Shown here one piece after another: positions 1 to 8,941 of a stretch of DNA of 36,733 bases. The number at the start of each line of letters is the position of its first letter. Position 1 is the stretch's first letter. The notes beneath the pieces are model-generated. The model did not search any database. It had not been told where the DNA came from and saw only the letters and a program-made list of their open reading frames with translations. The position numbers and the translations under genes are program-made. Location: the NCBI GenBank assembly GCA_009908725.1, contig JAAAOT010000076.1:1-36733 (forward strand), in the 5' to 3' direction. This DNA is from Bacteroidota bacterium. Lineage in GTDB: Bacteria > Bacteroidota > Rhodothermia > Rhodothermales > Salinibacteraceae.

Positions 1-1026
1 TCGGTGATGGACTATCCCGCCATCAACGTGGCGCCTACAGGTACGGACCAGGGCCAGTACTACACGACCGTCCCCGGTCCCTACGACGTGTGGGCGATCG
101 AATACGGCTACACCACCGATGAGGACGCTATCGACGAGATCCTGGCCCGGTCGACGGAGCCCGAGCTTGCGTTTGGCAACGATGCCGACGACATGCGCTC
201 GCCCGGCAAGGCGATCGACCCCCACGTGATGATCGGCGACATGTCGAATGAAGCGATCGACTATGCCGATGCACGGATCGAATTGATCGAGTCACTCGAG
301 TCCGACCTGGTTCAGAAGTACGCCGATGCAGGTCAGTCGTGGCAGGGACTGCGCGATGCGTTCGCCGTGCTGATGAACAACCGGGAGAACATGATGGAAG
401 TGGTCTCGCGGTACGTCGGCGGTGTCTACGTCGATCGCGGTCTGATCGGCCAGGAAGGGTCCGAGGCGCCGTACACGCCGGTCGCGACGGAGGATCAGAA
501 GCGCGCTGTGGAGATTCTCAGCGAGCACCTCTTCGCACCGGATGCGTTCGCTGCGTCGGTTGAGCTGTTCCGCCACCTGCAGCCGCAGCGCCGCGGGTTT
601 GAGTTCTTCGGCGAAAGCGAAGATCCGAAGATCCACGAGATGGCAAGGAAGGTACAGGGGGTTGTGCTCGCCCACCTGCTCCACCCGAACACGCTGGAGC
701 GAATCACGGATACGCGCCTCTACGGCAACGGCTACCCCCTGATCGACTACATGGACGACCTGACGGACGCCATATTCGAAGCGGATGCCAGCAGCAACGT
801 AAACACCTTCCGCCAGAACCTGCAGCTTGCCTATGCGCAGGGACTGGCCAGCGTGCTGACGGAAAAAGGGCGCAAGATGTACGACCCGATCGCTCAAACC
901 GCGGCTCTTCACAGCCTCAATCGTATTGAGAATCTGATCGGCAACCGTCGCGGCGTGAATGCCGAAACGCGCGCCCACGCGCAGCACATCCTGTTGATCG
1001 TGGAGAAGGCGACGTCGGTGGACTGA
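1..1026 (+). CDS. Zinc-dependent metalloprotease, C-terminal part (DUF4953-type), 5' end missing
   Basis: This is the last 341 codons of a larger gene whose start lies before the window. The frame is open from base 1, and the first residues read SVMDYP. That matches the segment that follows the HExxH zinc helix in the large secreted DUF5117/DUF4953 metalloproteases of Bacteroidota, where the Met lies under the zinc site (Met-turn). The visible part is a helical C-terminal domain with no membrane segment, ending in VEKATSVD and a TGA stop. The family is usually about 800-900 residues with a signal peptide, so more than half, including the catalytic HExxH, is out of view. A GTG at base 4 could pass as a start, but homology continues through it, so I treat the gene as truncated by the window. 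A strong hairpin terminator follows about 60 bp after the stop. Substrate is unknown; extracellular or periplasmic protein breakdown is inferred from the family. Confidence 0.85.
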   Translation, partial: SVMDYPAINVAPTGTDQGQYYTTVPGPYDVWAIEYGYTTDEDAIDEILARSTEPELAFGNDADDMRSPGKAIDPHVMIGDMSNEAIDYADARIELIESLESDLVQKYADAGQSWQGLRDAFAVLMNNRENMMEVVSRYVGGVYVDRGLIGQEGSEAPYTPVATEDQKRAVEILSEHLFAPDAFAASVELFRHLQPQRRGFEFFGESEDPKIHEMARKVQGVVLAHLLHPNTLERITDTRLYGNGYPLIDYMDDLTDAIFEADASSNVNTFRQNLQLAYAQGLASVLTEKGRKMYDPIAQTAALHSLNRIENLIGNRRGVNAETRAHAQHILLIVEKATSVD

Positions 1027-1087
1027 TGTGACGGTGTCTCTCTGTGTTGAGGTGCTTTCGTGTTGACGCAGGCACAGCCGGTGCCAG

Positions 1088-1122
1088 GGTGCCGCCTCCG
1101 ATCGGGGGTGGCACCTTTTTTT
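1088..1122 (+). terminator. Rho-independent terminator after the metalloprotease gene
   Basis: A 12 bp stem (GGTGCCGCCTCC with GGGGGTGGCACC, six outer pairs perfect and two G-T wobbles inside) closes a GATC loop and is followed directly by seven T. It lies about 60 bp past the metalloprotease stop on the same strand. Confidence 0.85.
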
Positions 1123-1208
1123 GTGGTTGAAATCGCCGACGTGGAGTGGAGGACGGCGCTATGCGCGGGGATTCTGTATGCTCGCCAGCGACGTGGTGCA
1201 CGCACGAG

Positions 1209-1243
1209 AAAAACGGCGCCCCTGCCGAAAGGCAGAGACGCCG
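1209..1243 (-). terminator. Rho-independent terminator after hmgA
   Basis: Read on the minus strand, a 13 bp stem (CGGCGTCTCTGCC with GGCAGGGGCGCCG) closes a TTTC loop and is followed by five T. Two positions are G-U pairs in the minus-strand RNA but C-A mismatches in the plus-strand RNA, so the element is built for leftward transcription. It sits about 75 bp past the hmgA stop, back to back with the rightward terminator at 1088-1122. Confidence 0.85.
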
Positions 1244-1319
1244 CTCAAGGCTGCGGAGAGAGGCGGCAGTTCAATCGTCACTCCCATCCACAATACTCGA
1301 TAACAATACACAATCGGCA

Positions 1320-2543
1320 TTACGGCTTCGCCGGCTGCTCGGTCTGGACCTGACCGTCCCCTCCGGCATGCTGCTCCGGCTGCCAGGAGTAGGCGTAATC
1401 AGCGTCCTCCACGTTCAGTGCCGCCTTCGTGAGTTTCAGCGGGCGGAACGTATCGACCATGACCGCGAGCTCCTCGGTGCCTTCCTTGCCGATGGAGGCT
1501 TCCGTCGACCCCGGGTGCGGTCCGTGCGGAATACCGCCCGGATGCAGCGAGAAGGAACCGCGGGAGATGCCGCGACGACTCATGAAGTCGCCCTCCGCGT
1601 AGAAGAGGACCTCGTCGGAGTCGATGTTGCTGTGGTTGTACGGCGCCGGGATCGACTTGGGGTGGTAGTCGAAGAGGCGCGGCACGAACGAGCACACGAC
1701 GAAGTTGTGCGCTTCGAAGTGCTGGTGGACGGGCGGCGGCTGGTGAATGCGTCCCGTGATCGGCTCGAAGTCGTGGATCGATGTGGCGTACGGGTACATG
1801 CAGCCGTCCCAGCCGACGACATCGAACGGGTGGAAGCGGACGAAGTAGCGGTGCAGCTTGCCGTGCTTCTTAATCCGGATCTCGAACGGCCCTTCCTCAT
1901 CGTACGCTGTCAGCTCCGCGGGTGGGCGGATGTCGCGTTCGCAGAAGGGGCTGTGTTCAAGCAGCTGGCCGCGCTTGTTGCGGTACTTTTTCGGGAAGCG
2001 AACTTCCGAGTTGGACTCAATCACCAGAAGCCGCGGCGGGTTGTCCTCAATGTCGCCGTCGAATACCCAGCGATGCGCGATCGTGCGCGGCACGTGGACG
2101 TAATCGCCGTCCGAGAATTCGACCGTACCAAGCGGGCTTTCCAGCCGCCCCTCGCCCTCGTGGACGTACACGAGCTCGTCGCAGGAGGCATTGCGGAAGA
2201 AGTAGTCATCCATCTGCTCCGTCGGCCGGACCAGCGCGAGGTTCACGTCCGAGTTCCCCATCATGTACGTCCGGCCGGTCAGCCAGTCGCCACCGGCTTC
2301 CACTTCGAAGCCCTTGATGTGACGGTGCTGGAGGAAGTCCTCGTCCGCGTATTCAATGTCGTACTCGACCGGCTCTTCGATGCGATCGACGATCGTCGGC
2401 TGGTGGATGTGATACGCGATGGACTGAATGCCGCTAAATCCTTCCGCGCCAATCACCTCCTCCGTGTACAGCTCTCCGTCCGGCCGGCGAAACTGGGTGT
2501 GCCGCTTCTTGGGGACGTCACCCATTCTCACGTAATATGGCAT
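1320..2543 (-). CDS. hmgA: Homogentisate 1,2-dioxygenase
   Basis: A cytosolic Fe(II) enzyme of tyrosine and phenylalanine degradation. It opens the ring of homogentisate with O2 to give maleylacetoacetate. The 407-residue product fits the shorter bacterial form of the family. The C-terminal cupin carries the expected metal site: PYNHSN (His304), a DSDE run (Glu311 probable ligand) and GIPHGPHPG (His340). The pairing of these residues with the human ligands His335/Glu341/His371 is by motif, not by alignment. The start chosen is the ATG giving MPYYVRMGDV; the frame runs open for 204 bases upstream, but that extension overlaps the end of hppD and does not look like protein. It lies 100 bp downstream of hppD, which makes its substrate, so the two are likely co-transcribed. 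A minus-strand terminator follows. The next step, maleylacetoacetate isomerase/fumarylacetoacetase, is not in the window. Confidence 0.95.
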   Translation of the reverse strand: MPYYVRMGDVPKKRHTQFRRPDGELYTEEVIGAEGFSGIQSIAYHIHQPTIVDRIEEPVEYDIEYADEDFLQHRHIKGFEVEAGGDWLTGRTYMMGNSDVNLALVRPTEQMDDYFFRNASCDELVYVHEGEGRLESPLGTVEFSDGDYVHVPRTIAHRWVFDGDIEDNPPRLLVIESNSEVRFPKKYRNKRGQLLEHSPFCERDIRPPAELTAYDEEGPFEIRIKKHGKLHRYFVRFHPFDVVGWDGCMYPYATSIHDFEPITGRIHQPPPVHQHFEAHNFVVCSFVPRLFDYHPKSIPAPYNHSNIDSDEVLFYAEGDFMSRRGISRGSFSLHPGGIPHGPHPGSTEASIGKEGTEELAVMVDTFRPLKLTKAALNVEDADYAYSWQPEQHAGGDGQVQTEQPAKP

Positions 2544-2643
2544 GGTTTGCGTCTGAGATTTGGAATGCGAAGTTCGATGTGCGTGTCGTCGCGCCTGCGG
2601 TCCGTGCGGCTCGCCGCAAGAGCGGGAACCGAGCGGCGCGGGT

Positions 2644-3789
2644 CTACAGGTTGCCGCGTTTGGCCTGCTCGCGTTCGATGGCCTCGAAAAGCGCCTTGAA
2701 GTTGCCGGCTCCGAAGGAGCGGGCTCCCTGGCGCTGAATAATTTCATAGAAGACCGTCGGGCGATCCTGTACCGGCTTCGTAAAGATCTGCAGCAGGTAG
2801 CCGTCCGGGTCCCGGTCGATCAGAATGCCCAGCTCTTCGAGGGCGTCGATCGACTCGTCGATCGTGCCGACCCGGTCGATCAGCACATCCCGGTCGTAAT
2901 AGGTGTCTGGCACGTGCAGGAAGTCGACGCCCCGGCGGCGCAGCTCCGTGACCGTCTCGATGATGTCATCCGTGGCGAGGGCAACGTGCTGAACTCCGGC
3001 CCCGCGATAGAACTCGATGTACTCCTCAATCTGGCTCTTCTTCTTGCCTTCGGCCGGCTCGTTGATCGGGAATTTGATTCGCTCGTTTCCGTTCGACATC
3101 ACCTTCGACATCAGGGCCGAATACTCGGTCGAGATGTCCTGATCATCGAACGAGATGAGATTCTTGAATCCCATCACGTCGGCGTAGTAGTCGACATACT
3201 TGTTCATGTCGCCGAGTTCGACATTCCCGACGCAGTGGTCGACGTATTTCAGACCGACGGAGCTGGGCGGCTCCCAGAACTCGTTTTCCCATTCCTCGAA
3301 GCCGGGGAGGAACAGACCGTCGTAGTCGGACCGGTCGACGAAGGTGTGAATCGTGTCCCCGTACGTGCCGATGGCTGAGAGGACGACCTGGCCGTGTTCA
3401 TCTTCAAGCACCGTTGGCTCCTGCACGGCGACGCCGCCCCGCTTTGTGGTCTCGCGGAAGCTCTTCTCTGCGTCGTCGACCCAGAGTGCCACATCGCGGA
3501 CGCCGTCCCCGTGGCGCTGGACGTGCTCGGCGATCGGACCTTCCGGTCCAAGAGCGCTCGTCAGGACGAACCGAATTTTGCCCTGCTGCAGCAGGTAGCT
3601 GACGGACTCACGGTTTCCGGTTTCCGGGCCGCGGTAGCCGCGAATTTGGAAGCCGAACACATGCGCATAGTAGAGAGCGGATTGCTTGGCGTTGCCGACG
3701 TAGAATTCGACGTAATCGGTGCCGTTGATGGGAAGAAAATCCTCGGCGGTTTTGGCACCGGGATGCGGGGCGACGGGCGACTCTGCCAT
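2644..3789 (-). CDS. hppD: 4-hydroxyphenylpyruvate dioxygenase
   Basis: A cytosolic Fe(II) oxygenase that turns 4-hydroxyphenylpyruvate into homogentisate by decarboxylation, ring hydroxylation and side-chain shift. The 381-residue protein has the two tandem VOC-fold halves of the family. The three iron ligands are visible in the second half: His185 (DHCVGN), His268 (GVQHVA) and Glu349 (FYEI). The C-terminus carries the family's conserved FxxLFEAIEREQ-like end. I start at the ATG giving MAESPVAP; an upstream in-frame ATG at 3867 would add 26 residues rich in Pro/Ser that do not look like part of the fold. It is the first gene of the pair hppD-hmgA, so the transcript likely begins in the 213 bp region to its right, where a hairpin lies at 3864-3887. 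The pair converts the tyrosine transamination product to maleylacetoacetate. Confidence 0.95.
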   Translation of the reverse strand: MAESPVAPHPGAKTAEDFLPINGTDYVEFYVGNAKQSALYYAHVFGFQIRGYRGPETGNRESVSYLLQQGKIRFVLTSALGPEGPIAEHVQRHGDGVRDVALWVDDAEKSFRETTKRGGVAVQEPTVLEDEHGQVVLSAIGTYGDTIHTFVDRSDYDGLFLPGFEEWENEFWEPPSSVGLKYVDHCVGNVELGDMNKYVDYYADVMGFKNLISFDDQDISTEYSALMSKVMSNGNERIKFPINEPAEGKKKSQIEEYIEFYRGAGVQHVALATDDIIETVTELRRRGVDFLHVPDTYYDRDVLIDRVGTIDESIDALEELGILIDRDPDGYLLQIFTKPVQDRPTVFYEIIQRQGARSFGAGNFKALFEAIEREQAKRGNL

Positions 3790-3863
3790 GATCGGTGGGA
3801 TGTGGATGATGGAGAACGGCGAGTGAGCGGGAGGGGCCAGGCGGACCGGTGTTGAAAGCGCTT

Positions 3864-3887
3864 CCATCCGCCGCTTCGGCGGAATGG
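3864..3887 (-). promoter_or_regulatory. Hairpin in the hppD leader region
   Basis: CCGCCG and CGGCGG enclose a three-base CTT loop, with outer CCAT/ATGG pairing after one bulged base. It starts about 75 bp upstream of the hppD start codon. No T run follows on either strand, so it is not a standard terminator. It could be a leader structure or an operator for the tyrosine pair. The role is inference. Confidence 0.35.
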
Positions 3888-4002
3888 CAGTGGTTCTCCG
3901 CTCAAGATTGCGATCATTTACACGTTAGCAGGCCCTGTGCGTTCCTATCGGGTATGGCGTTCGCTCCGTCGGCAAAAACACCGTGAATTGACCGGGCGAT
4001 AG

Positions 4003-4752
4003 CTACTCGTGGGAGCCGTCGGAGGCGGGTTCAGATGCTGTCAGTTCGGTCGTTTTGTCATTAGACGCTTCGGGGCCGGCAAGTCGAAGGAGCCGAAACT
4101 GGATGGGAAGCGACATGCGGACCGCTACCGGCTGATCGTCGGCACGGGCCGGGTAAAACGCGGTACGCCGCACCGCCCTCACCGCGGCGCTGTCGCACAG
4201 CGGGTGAAGCGACCGGGCGACGGACACGTCCGACGTTCGGCCGTCCTCGTCTACAACAAAGGTCAGAATGAGACGCCCCTCGATGCGGTCGGCGATCGCC
4301 TGCTCCGGGTACTTGAGGTTCAAGTAGAGTCGTTGCATGCCCCCGCGCACCTTCGGATGGACGCCGTCCGGGCCGAGGGTCGCCACGGACCGAACGGCAG
4401 GTCGATCAGGCGCATCGGCATCGGGGCTGTCCCCCGCGATCGTGGACTCGGTATCCGGCGTCTCAACCACTGCCCGGGTTGGAGAGGGGGCGGTTTCGAC
4501 TTGCACGCGGGGCTGAACGCGCGTCTGGGCGAATGAGCCTCCGACGTCAAACAGCGTCACGTCGTCGCCCCAGCGATTATTTCCCCACGGCGTCTTCTCC
4601 ATCGTTTCCGTGCCTGGAAGGTACACCAGGACGAGAAGGAAGGAGAGAACAAGCACGAGTCCGATCTGGATACGAGTTACGTACGCATCGAACACGGAGG
4701 GGAACGCGCCTCGTCGAAACGTGCCGCGTCGAGAATCTGCCGGTTCCGTCAT
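4003..4752 (-). CDS. TonB-like energy transducer protein
   Basis: A 249-residue protein with the TonB layout: a short basic cytoplasmic N-terminus, one membrane helix at about residues 28-45, a low-complexity periplasmic linker rich in Pro, Thr and Asp, and a TonB C-terminal domain at about 150-220. The domain shows YPEQAIADRIEGRLIL then FVVDEDGRTSDV and an RAVRRTAFYPA segment, as in proteins that pass proton-motive energy from the inner membrane to outer-membrane transporters. The expected partners exbB and exbD and any TonB-dependent receptor are not beside it, so it is likely one of several transducers in this genome. A tail of about 28 residues past the domain is unusual for TonB. It is transcribed toward hppD with a 213 bp gap, so probably independently. 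Its partner receptor cannot be told from the sequence. Confidence 0.85.
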   Translation of the reverse strand: MTEPADSRRGTFRRGAFPSVFDAYVTRIQIGLVLVLSFLLVLVYLPGTETMEKTPWGNNRWGDDVTLFDVGGSFAQTRVQPRVQVETAPSPTRAVVETPDTESTIAGDSPDADAPDRPAVRSVATLGPDGVHPKVRGGMQRLYLNLKYPEQAIADRIEGRLILTFVVDEDGRTSDVSVARSLHPLCDSAAVRAVRRTAFYPARADDQPVAVRMSLPIQFRLLRLAGPEASNDKTTELTASEPASDGSHE

Positions 4753-5003
4753 GGCGACTCGGGCGTGGTTGATGGCAACTTCACACTATCTACGATCGCA
4801 GCGCGAAGATGTGCCACGCGGACGGAAGAAACCGGCGACACGTCCCTTCTCTCGTCCACGTACCGTGGCGGTCGGCCGTTGCTTGTTTCCACGGGCACTC
4901 ATAGGTTACACCATCGACGGTCACCGACCCGCCGGCGCGTCGTGCCGACGTCCGGTCGATGACTTGCCTCTCGTCTACCCCGCTCGCCGAGATCCCCGTG
5001 TAC

Positions 5004-6341
5004 ATGCACCGGTTATCCCGCTTCGTTCCACCCGGTCTTTCGGCCTGGTTTGCCGCGATCATTCTCGTCGGATGCGTCGCAGCTCCGACTCTCGCGCAGT
5101 CGCAACCGCAGGTCTTCCGCGGCGCTACGGTCTATCCGATTTCGGACGCTCCCATTGAGAACGGCGTTGTGGTTGTAGAGGACGGCGTCATCCAGGCTGT
5201 GGGGCCGGAGGGCGAGGTCAACGTCCCGGCCGGAGCAACGGTTCACGACGCGACCGGGAAGGTTATCATGCCCGGTCTGGTCGACACCCACTCGCATATC
5301 GCGCAGGTGAACGGAGGCGATCAGTCGGGCCCGACGCATCCCGGCGTCCGAACGCTCGACGCCGTAAACGTTCGCCACAGTTCTGTCGGGCGGGCCCGTG
5401 CCGGTGGCATCACGACCGTCAACGTGCTTTCCGGCTCCGGGCATCTGCTGAGCGGGCAGACGACGCACTTGAAGCTCCGCGACAGTGAGACCGTCGAGGA
5501 TCTGCTGTTCTGCGAGAACCCGCTGACCGACATCTGCGGGGGCATCAAAATGGCGAACGGCACCAACTCTATCCGGGAGAACCCGGCATTCCCCGGCACA
5601 CGGGCGCGCTCGGCCTCGATTCTGCGGCAGATGCTGATGGACGCCCAGGCGTACGGGGAAAAGAAGGAAGCAGCGTCGTCCGAGGACGACATGCCGCCGA
5701 CGGACCTGGGCAAAGAAGCGCTGCTGGAAGTTCTCGACGGCGAGCGCATCGTCCATTTCCATACGCACCGCCACGATGATGTGCTGACCGTCCTTCGCCT
5801 GAAAAAGGAGTTCGGATTCGAAGTGGTGCTTCACCACGTCAGCGAGGGCTGGCGCGTGGCCGATGAAATTGCCGCGGCCGACGTTCCCGCCTCGATCATC
5901 GTGATCGACTCGCCGGGCGGGAAGCACGAAGCAGTGAACCTGTACTTCCGCACCGGTGCGGTGCTCGAGGACGCCGGAGTCGACGTTGCGTATCACACCG
6001 ATGACTTCATCACGGACTCCCGTCTTTTCCTCCGGTCGGCGGCAATCGGTGTTCGCGCCGGCATGTCGGAAGAAACGGCCCTGGAGGCGATGACGCTCGC
6101 CGGGGCGCGCATGCTCGGACTCGACGATCGGATCGGTTCGCTGGAGCAGGGGAAAGATGCCGACCTGATCGTTCTGTCCGGCGACCCGCTCAGCGTGTAC
6201 ACGAACATCGAGGAAACGTGGGTGGAGGGGCAAAAGGTGTTTGATCGGGACAACCCGGACGATCGCGACCTCGCTACCGGGGGCTACGGCGTGTACGATG
6301 ATGGGACGCTCCATCATCATCACGGTCCGACCGGTGAGTAA
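5004..6341 (+). CDS. Secreted amidohydrolase (imidazolonepropionase-like), metal site intact
   Basis: A 445-residue member of the amidohydrolase superfamily. A hydrophobic N-terminal signal of about 30 residues ends in a possible LVGC lipobox (Cys24) or, alternatively, a signal peptidase I site near TLAQ. The TIM-barrel metal ligands are present: VDTHSH (His96, His98), HFHTHRHDD (His251/253/255/257), HHVSEG (His277/278) and YHTDD (Asp333). The C-terminal LEQGKDADLIVLSGDPL stretch is the usual composite beta-domain. Such enzymes cleave amide or related bonds; the imidazolonepropionase-like label is by fold, and no histidine-pathway genes are here, so the substrate is unknown. I start at the ATG giving MHRLSRFV because the signal peptide follows at once; the frame is open for 15 more codons upstream. 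A close paralogue without metal ligands follows 197 bp downstream. Confidence 0.88.
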   Translation: MHRLSRFVPPGLSAWFAAIILVGCVAAPTLAQSQPQVFRGATVYPISDAPIENGVVVVEDGVIQAVGPEGEVNVPAGATVHDATGKVIMPGLVDTHSHIAQVNGGDQSGPTHPGVRTLDAVNVRHSSVGRARAGGITTVNVLSGSGHLLSGQTTHLKLRDSETVEDLLFCENPLTDICGGIKMANGTNSIRENPAFPGTRARSASILRQMLMDAQAYGEKKEAASSEDDMPPTDLGKEALLEVLDGERIVHFHTHRHDDVLTVLRLKKEFGFEVVLHHVSEGWRVADEIAAADVPASIIVIDSPGGKHEAVNLYFRTGAVLEDAGVDVAYHTDDFITDSRLFLRSAAIGVRAGMSEETALEAMTLAGARMLGLDDRIGSLEQGKDADLIVLSGDPLSVYTNIEETWVEGQKVFDRDNPDDRDLATGGYGVYDDGTLHHHHGPTGE

Positions 6342-6538
6342 CGAGGCCGCTCTCGTGTTCCGCCCATGATGAGTTCATCACGTGAGCCCGCTACCCATCT
6401 CGCCGCCGGTCCATCGCGCACAGCGGCCACGACTGGTCAGGGTGCGAGGTTCGTGTATCTCCTGCCCATCGAACGGCTGATGCTCCGTTCCACGTAGTCT
6501 GCTCTTCCCGTTTTTCTCCGACGCAATCATTCGTTTCC

Positions 6539-7774
6539 ATGACTCCTCGCTTGTCTCTTTCCGGCACCGCCCGTGCGTTCTCCGTGGCGGTGATCGCCTT
6601 TCTCGTGAGCCTGCTGGCCGGGCCCACGCATGCGCAGATCGCCGTCACGGCCGACACGGTGTACACCATGGCGGGCGAGCCCATCGTGGACGGCGTCGTG
6701 CTGATGAACGGCCGCACGATCGAAGCGGTGGGTTCGGGCGCTGAGATCTCCGTTCCCGACGGGTACCGGACCGTCGAAGCGACCGTCGTTACACCGGGCC
6801 TTATCGACGCCCGGTCCACCGTCGGACTGTCCGGGATCTACAACGTCGAATCAGATCAGATGCAACTGGAAACGTCCGCTCCGATGCAGCCGGAGCTGCG
6901 GGCCATCGACGCGTACAACGCCCGTGAGGAACTTGTCTCCTGGATCCGGTCCCTCGGCGTAACGACCGTTCACACGGGTCACGGTCCCGGCGCCGTCATT
7001 TCAGGGCAAACGATGATCGTGAAAACGAACGGGCGAACGATCGACGAAGCGGTGGTGGACTCGACTGCCATGCTTGCTATGACCATCGGTCCATCTGTGT
7101 CGCAGAACTTCGAGTCGCCCGGTACGCGGGCCAAGGCGGTCGCAATGCTTCGCCAGAAGCTGATCGAAGCGCAGCAGTACCGCGAGGGGCAGAGCGGCGA
7201 TAATCCACCCTCCCGGGACCTCGGCATGGAGGTGCTCGTGGATGTGCTCGAGGGGAATGTGCCTGCGCTCATCACGGCGCACCGCGCCAGAGACATCATG
7301 ACGGCTCTTCGGCTTCAGGAAGAGTTCGGCTTCGAGCTCGTGCTCGACGGGGCCGCGGAGGCATACGTTGTCACGGAGCAGGTTCGTGACGCCGGCGTTC
7401 CCGTCATCGTTCATCCCCCGATGATTCGCACGTACGGAGCGGCAGAGAACGCGGCGTTCACGACACCCGGTGTGCTGCACGCGGCCGGGATCCCGATCGC
7501 GTTTCAGAGCGGGTACGAAGCCTACGTACCCAAGACGCGCGTTGCCCTGTTTGAAGCCGCCGTCGCCGTCGGAAATGGGCTTCCACGGGATGCTGCGTTG
7601 CGTGCCCTTACAATCGATGCGGCTGAATTGCTCGGTCTCTCAGACGATATTGGATCGATCGAAGAGGGCAAGCACGCCGACCTGGTTCTGTATTCGGGCG
7701 ATCCGTTCGAGTACACGACGCAGGTGTGCACTGTCATCATCGACGGGCGCATCGCGAGCGGCGAATGCCAGTAG
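6539..7774 (+). CDS. Amidohydrolase-fold protein lacking the metal ligands (probable pseudoenzyme)
   Basis: A 411-residue secreted protein with a clear signal peptide (hydrophobic stretch 13-28, cleavage near THAQ). It aligns along its length with its upstream neighbour: same beta-domain start, FPGTRA-like SPGTRA segment, LRLQEEFGFELVL core and an IEEGKHADLVLYSGDP C-terminus. Yet the metal site is gone. DxHxH is replaced by DARST (Arg92, Thr94), the HFHTHRHDD cluster reads LITAHRARD, HHVSEG reads DGAAEA, and YHTDD reads FQSGY. It therefore cannot bind metal as the family does. Similar partner proteins beside intact amidohydrolases are known in Bacteroidota genomes from general familiarity, so it may form a heteromer with the upstream enzyme, or bind rather than cleave a ligand. 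The open frame is long and clean, so it is not a decayed gene. Confidence 0.85.
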   Translation: MTPRLSLSGTARAFSVAVIAFLVSLLAGPTHAQIAVTADTVYTMAGEPIVDGVVLMNGRTIEAVGSGAEISVPDGYRTVEATVVTPGLIDARSTVGLSGIYNVESDQMQLETSAPMQPELRAIDAYNAREELVSWIRSLGVTTVHTGHGPGAVISGQTMIVKTNGRTIDEAVVDSTAMLAMTIGPSVSQNFESPGTRAKAVAMLRQKLIEAQQYREGQSGDNPPSRDLGMEVLVDVLEGNVPALITAHRARDIMTALRLQEEFGFELVLDGAAEAYVVTEQVRDAGVPVIVHPPMIRTYGAAENAAFTTPGVLHAAGIPIAFQSGYEAYVPKTRVALFEAAVAVGNGLPRDAALRALTIDAAELLGLSDDIGSIEEGKHADLVLYSGDPFEYTTQVCTVIIDGRIASGECQ

Positions 7775-7851
7775 CCGCGTCGCATTCAGGCGCTGCCCAT
7801 GCAGTTGCTACCTATGTCTATTCCCAACCACCCAGCTGAGGATCTCCTCGT

Positions 7852-8856
7852 ATGACTGATACTTTCGAGGCATACATTCTCGACCACGACGGAGACAACG
7901 GACTGGCCGGTAGCGTCCAGACGCTGACGGCGGACGCGCTTCCCGATGAAGACACGACGGTCCGCGTCCTCTATTCGAGCGTGAACTACAAGGATGCCCT
8001 TGCCGTCCGGGATGCGGCGCCGATCATTCGGGGCGAGGTGCCGATGGCGCCCGGCATCGACCTCGTCGGCCGCGTCGAGCGATCAGAGTCCGACCGATTT
8101 CGCACGGGAGACCTCGTGATCGGCACCGGATGGGGACTCGGCGAGAATGTGTGGGGCGGCTACACCCAGCTCGCCAGGGTCGACAGCTCGAAACTGGTCC
8201 CGCTGCCCGATGGGCTCTCCGCAAAACATGCGATGGCGATCGGAACGGCCGGGTTCACCGCGATGCTGTCCGTGATGGCGCTGGAAGAACACGACGCCCG
8301 TCCGGACAGAGGCGAGGTGCTGGTGACCGGCGCGTCGGGCGGGGCGGGAAGCATGGCGACAGCGATTCTGGCCTCCATGGATTTCGACGTCGTTGCCTCC
8401 ACCGGGTCCGAAGACGCCCACGCCTACCTGACGGATCTGGGAGCTTCGCGCATCATTGATCGCGGCGAGCTATCCGAAGGGCCGGAGCGCCCGATGGAAT
8501 CCGGCCGATGGGCCGGGGCCATCGACGCCGTCGGTGGCAAGACGCTGGCGACGATCATTGCGCAACTCAAACGCCACGCGTCCGTTGCTTCGTTCGGAAA
8601 CGCCGGAGGACACGAACTCCACACGACCGTTTTCCCCTTCATCCTGCGCGGGGTCAACCTGCTCGGAATCGACTCCAACACCTGTCCCAATGCGCGGCGC
8701 ATTGTCGCCTGGGAACGCCTCGCCGGGATCCTGGCCTCTGAGACGATCGAGTCCATGATCCACTCGGTGGTGCCCCTGGAGGGCATCGACGACGTCGCCC
8801 GCCAGATGCTGCAATCCGGCGTACGGGGTCGCGTGATCGTGCGCGTCGGTAGCTGA
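7852..8856 (+). CDS. acuI: Acrylyl-CoA reductase / quinone oxidoreductase, YhdH-AcuI family
   Basis: A 334-residue medium-chain dehydrogenase/reductase of the zinc-free AcuI/YhdH branch. The N-terminal catalytic domain carries the branch marks SSVNYKDALAV and PGIDLVGRVE. The Rossmann domain has VTGASGGAGSMA for NADPH binding near residues 160-170. A third mark, NLLGIDSN with a following CPNARRIVAW segment, also fits the branch. AcuI proteins reduce acrylyl-CoA to propionyl-CoA, clearing a toxic reactive intermediate; other members only have measured quinone reductase activity, so the physiological substrate here is open. Cytosolic. It follows the amidohydrolase-like gene by 77 bp and precedes an FAD oxidoreductase by 85 bp, all in one direction, so co-transcription is possible but there is no evident pathway link. 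Confidence 0.85.
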   Translation: MTDTFEAYILDHDGDNGLAGSVQTLTADALPDEDTTVRVLYSSVNYKDALAVRDAAPIIRGEVPMAPGIDLVGRVERSESDRFRTGDLVIGTGWGLGENVWGGYTQLARVDSSKLVPLPDGLSAKHAMAIGTAGFTAMLSVMALEEHDARPDRGEVLVTGASGGAGSMATAILASMDFDVVASTGSEDAHAYLTDLGASRIIDRGELSEGPERPMESGRWAGAIDAVGGKTLATIIAQLKRHASVASFGNAGGHELHTTVFPFILRGVNLLGIDSNTCPNARRIVAWERLAGILASETIESMIHSVVPLEGIDDVARQMLQSGVRGRVIVRVGS

Positions 8857-8941
8857 TCCCGGTTGGGCCGCCGGTGCTGTACCACATCTCCCTGTTTCAT
8901 CCGCCGTTCAGGACCTACGCCTGCGCTATCCGATCGCCGTT

